Made by a program: the position numbers and the translations under genes | Shown: positions 60,574-64,000 of the stretch, piece by piece | Layout: each line of letters begins with the position of its first letter | How positions within the stretch are numbered: position 1 is the stretch's first letter | From: Canna indica | Taxonomy: Eukaryota > Streptophyta > Magnoliopsida > Zingiberales > Cannaceae | Reading direction: 5' to 3' | Length of the DNA stretch: 64,000 nt | Assembly: GCA_034359265.1 (NCBI GenBank) | Contig: CP136891.1 | Location: 52,468,501 to 52,532,500 of the forward strand | Notes under the pieces: model-generated | Databases searched by the model: none | Seen by the model: the letters and a program-made list of their open reading frames with translations, nothing else | Told to the model about the DNA's origin: nothing

Positions 60574-60915
60574 ATGGCAGCTTCTTCATCCCGAATAAGT
60601 GAAACGTATTTGAGATATCAAAACAGAGAATATTTTTGCGGTTTGCGAGCCGCAGTAAGGAAAAGTGAAAGTGAGAAAAATCTCGGCCGATTATATGCGG
60701 CTTGCATAAATAGAGGCAAAATTGACATTTCCGATTGTCAATTCTTTCGATGGATCACTCTCATTGCAACGACAATACGCGATGAGGAAGAAGAAGTTAA
60801 CCAAAGATGTAGGGACCTCTTTTCACTTGAGGCAAAAATGGACAAGCTCCTTGACATTGGTTGCAAGGGGTTGATAGTACTTGTTTTTATTATAATTGTT
60901 TTTTTGTTTAAATAG
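60574..60915 (+). CDS. GRF-zinc-finger-like protein with C-terminal membrane segment, 113 aa
   Basis: Intact ORF between the transposase and the right end of the Harbinger element. Residues 20-60 resemble a plant GRF zinc finger: a CGLRAAV start, a NLGRLYAAC core and DCQFFRWI at the end. Cys22, Cys44 and Cys55 are in place, but the first ligand of the usual C-x-C pair is Tyr20. Residues 75-97 are acidic and helical (DEEEEVNQRCRDLF, SLEAKMDKLLDIGC). A hydrophobic segment LIVLVFIIIVFLFK ends the protein. The arrangement (GRF finger, coiled coil, terminal membrane anchor) matches small At4g04775-like plant proteins of unknown role. It could be cargo captured by the transposon or a regular third gene of this lineage. 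The frame is open while the two other genes are broken. Confidence 0.6.
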   Translation: MAASSSRISETYLRYQNREYFCGLRAAVRKSESEKNLGRLYAACINRGKIDISDCQFFRWITLIATTIRDEEEEVNQRCRDLFSLEAKMDKLLDIGCKGLIVLVFIIIVFLFK

Positions 60916-62848
60916 GTTAAATAACTTTAATGATGTGAACCTAAATACTTTATTGGACTACTAATGTAATTTGACTACTTTATCTTATTGTTGGATTAAC
61001 TTAGTTTTATATCGGCGGAGAATTGGATGCAATAACCAATCAATGGTTATGCGCACTTTCCTCCTAAGGTCGTAAAGTAATGTTGCCCATTATCAGTTAT
61101 GGTTTTATATAAATGCGTGGTTGTGCTTATATATTTCATTGTTTGGTTGTGCTTATATATTTCATTGTTTGGTTGTGCTTATATAAATGCGTGGTTGATT
61201 TTATACTTTGATTATTTTGATATAATGGGTAAACTATATTTTGGTGGACTATGAATTGGAGACGATCACCAACTAATGGTGATATGCATTTTCCTTCATT
61301 ATCCTACATTCATAAGATGGATTATTTACCGTCATAACTGATGTCGTGAGGATTATTGATGGACAAGGTAAAAAATCAAACATAGTTGATTTTTTCATCA
61401 TATTCCATCAATGATCCTCAGTGACAACAGTAATGACTGTAATGTGATATGTGATGATGTTGTGATGGTGATTGGTTGTTGTGTTCTAAATTGGCTGTTG
61501 TGTATAGAATTGGCTGTAATTTGAATTGAATAATATGTTTTGTTGCTTTTGTGATGTAACTTCCGTTTGCTTCTTGAGGTGTACTGTGGTGTAACTGATG
61601 TTGCTTCTCTGTTGTAACTTCTGTTGCTTTTGTGGTGTATTGTGATATAACTACTGTTGCTTATGTAGAAGCTCAATTAATGATGGACTATGTGGTGTAA
61701 CTATTGGGTTGTAACTATTATGTAAGTGTTGTGATGTAACTGTTGCTTTTTATATATATATATAACTATTATGTAAGTGTTGCGGTGTAACGGTTGCTTT
61801 ATATATATATATATATATATATGCACAATATGTATTCGGTGATTGAATTCAATATAAAAGTAACTATGGTTATATTCTATCTAATTAAAATTGAGACTTA
61901 GATGAATTAAATTATATGTTGTATGTTGTTGTATGTTACATATGAATTATATTCTATGTTACATATGAGACTTAGATGAATTATTTGAATTCAAAATATA
62001 TGTAACATATGTACGCACAATTTGTATGTCAATTATTCGAACGACGATATGCCAAAATATTTCGGGGTCGATTTTATTTGAACATTTTGTATCAAACAAC
62101 AATAATCATCTGTATCAAACTTGTCTAAAAATATATGATATGTCGTATACTCACCATATATGACATAAATTGTATTTATTTATGACTTACCATATATTTA
62201 CCCTATACTCAATATATTTATGACATACCATATACCTTATATAAAACCCTATATACATATCATAATGAATTTGAATATGAACTTAAGACAAATATATTCA
62301 TTAAATACATATCAAATATTATTTGAGTCATTAATAAATACTTTTGATAATATTTTTTCAAGTTCATTTGAATTTTATATTAGCTAATTCTTATTTATAT
62401 ATTCAATATTATATTTTTATAATTTTATAATTCATAAAAAATGTATTAATATAATAGTTAATAATAATTAGTTAATAAAATTTAAATTAAATTATTATTG
62501 TTTATTAATTAAATATTTTAACTCAAATAGTTGCAATAAATAAATTTATTATTTAATAATAATTTAATAATATTTATAAATAATATAATATAAATTCATA
62601 AATTAAAGTCGAGTTTATTTTTTATAAACAAACACATTTTCAGTTTTCGTCTCAAAAATAGTCACTGAAATTAACACAACAAATAAGTTTTCGTTGACTT
62701 TATTTCGCGCAACATGAAATTTGAACATGCCAAACAAACGTGTTTTCGTCAAATAAAAAAATCAAAATCAAAATTTCAAAACTTGAAAATCCGTTTCGAA
62801 TTTTATGAAACGAAAAGTAAAAAAATATTTTCGCAAATAAATATGCCC

Positions 62849-64000
62849 TAGAAGACAATGGAACGGAGTGAGTGAGGAATAGAAAGATGAAATGAGTGGA
62901 GCAAAGAAAAGAGAGACAAGTACCGAATTATTGAGTTGGCTGAAGTTTGTGATCATTAATTTAGGACCAATCAATTAATTGACAATGATGTGAAGTATGT
63001 GACCTTTTAACACTCAATTGCATGCAAACACAAATTACTAATGTTTCTTTTTTTTCATTTTATACGATCTTTTTGAATTTAGATATTATTGAAGTTTTTT
63101 TCTAAGAAAGTACCTAAATAATATTAAAGGAAATTAGAAATTTTTCAGTAACCATCAAGGGAAAACTATTGATTGTAATTTTTCTTAAAGAAAAAAAAAC
63201 AGTTGTTGGTAAGTTAAGATTAATTTCATTACAACTTTAGTGCTAATGCTAGTTACAACTTCACCCAAATATAAAATGCTTTTAGTAAAACATTAAAAAT
63301 ACTGACATAAATCACATAAATCTACATTTTTTAGAAGAAAAAACAAAGACTTCTCTTCCTTCAATTATTAATGTTATCCAATTAAAAAAAGGTACTTTTA
63401 TCCCACTTCATCTCCCTTTTTTTTTATCATTAAAAATGTTTAAACAGGCACCCAGAAGAACAAAACAACTCCTAAGAGAGGAGGAATAGAAAGAAGCCAA
63501 GGTGGTAGGTTGAGAGGTGAAGAAAGAAGAGCAGAGGAACAGTGGAGAGGAGCAAAGAAGGGAAGACCAGGGCTGAAGTGTAGCATTCAAGCAAGGGATC
63601 AAAAAGGTACAGAGTCCAATTTACCATGTTGTGAGTGCAGGGAACCAGACATGTACACCAATGCATCCATCCAAATAGTACTGCCATGCTGTTCCATTTC
63701 CCCTTCTTGCCTTCATCCCTGTAAATTTCCAAGCTCTCTCTGCCAAGCTTAGCAACAGTCTGCCTGCTTTTATGGCAAATGAATTAATGGGTGACAACAG
63801 AACTACCACTAGTAGGAGGCCTCTCCTTTCTCAGTGTCTCTCTCATGAAAAGTCCTTTCTCCGTTATCTTTTTCCTATCCAACTCTTCACAATTCATTCT
63901 GTAATTCAAATAATTAAGGTCACAACAAATGATGAGCAAGAGAGCAAGGATTAGGACTTAAAAGATATATACATGTGTCAGGTGATTGACATGCACCATT
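62849..64000. other. Flanking DNA without recognised gene
   Basis: AT-rich to about 63420, then purine-rich on the plus strand (63440-63560), then mixed. ORFs on both strands (63408-63954) overlap each other, have no recognisable domain and show no splice-consistent partner. No transposon terminus was found. Confidence 0.5.

Larger units (their letters stand above)
56101..62848 (+). mobile_element. Full-length PIF/Harbinger transposon, 6748 bp, three ORFs
   Basis: Left end GGGCATGTTTCTTTC; right end inverse GGGCATATTTATTTG. The outside trinucleotides are TAA and TAG, consistent with the family's TWA duplication after one change. Order: repeat-rich leader (to 57991), Myb/SANT ORF1 (57992-58919), DDE transposase (59096-60351), GRF-zinc-finger-like ORF (60574-60915), and an AT-rich tail with GTTGCTTTTGTGGTGTAACT-type repeats (61540-61800) and (AT)n at 61800-61822. 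ORF1 and the transposase each carry in-frame TGA codons, so the copy is probably non-autonomous despite being complete. Confidence 0.85.

Noticed and set aside
63408..63954. Short ORFs on both strands at the right edge and a possible miRNA precursor around 63630-63730
   Set aside because: No domain, no known mature miRNA sequence and no convincing stem were seen.

Overview
This is a nuclear window from a flowering plant, most likely a eudicot. Genes have AT-rich spliced introns, LTR elements are primed by initiator tRNA-Met (TGGTATCAGAGC), and nested transposable elements fill most of the 64 kb. I see no rRNA, tRNA, CRISPR or bacterial-type organisation.

Layout. 1-79 is the end of a CACTA transposon lying mostly off the left edge; it sits in the transposase intron of a PIF/Harbinger element (80-4597, minus strand) that carries an 893-bp perfect tandem duplication. 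4598-10330 holds decayed host-gene exons (Pelota-like at 4634-5206, plastid glucose transporter-like at 9986) plus two solo Copia LTRs in opposite orientation, each with a perfect 5-bp duplication. 10330-24561 is a mosaic of Ty3/gypsy pieces: a PF04195-type gag, a deletion derivative with protease joined to RNase H, several LTRs, and a minus-strand gag split by another solo Copia LTR. 24870-27965 is the one intact host gene, an 11-exon GH1 beta-glucosidase of 514 residues. It is boxed in by gypsy LTRs about 310 bp upstream and 336 bp downstream.

28301-38885 is a solo gypsy LTR (duplication ATATT) containing a nearly complete CACTA element (28573-35246, disabled TNPD and TNPA-like genes) and a perfect TRIM retrotransposon (35340-35863) with identical 167-bp LTRs and duplication ATGAG. 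38886-39600 holds a small membrane-protein pseudogene. 39604-53357 is another gypsy LTR split by a gag-only Copia element (42298-50160) and an inverted truncated Copia LTR, and it also hosts a 627-bp Mutator-like foldback with a 9-bp duplication. 53358-56000 is gypsy debris with a gag-like ORF. 56101-62848 is a second, full-length Harbinger with a Myb/SANT ORF1, a spliced DDE transposase and an unexpected third ORF encoding a GRF-zinc-finger-like protein with a C-terminal membrane segment. 62849-64000 holds nothing recognised.

The insertions give a relative chronology. The oldest layers are the host pseudo-exons and gypsy LTRs; Copia LTRs, CACTA and the foldback are later; the TRIM and the 893-bp duplication look youngest because their copies are identical. 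In-frame stops in the broken transposase genes are mostly TGA, as expected from decay of methylated DNA. No single undescribed system is proven. The best candidates for follow-up are the three-ORF Harbinger, the palindrome-packed U3 of the Copia family, and the foldbacks that could form long hairpin RNAs.
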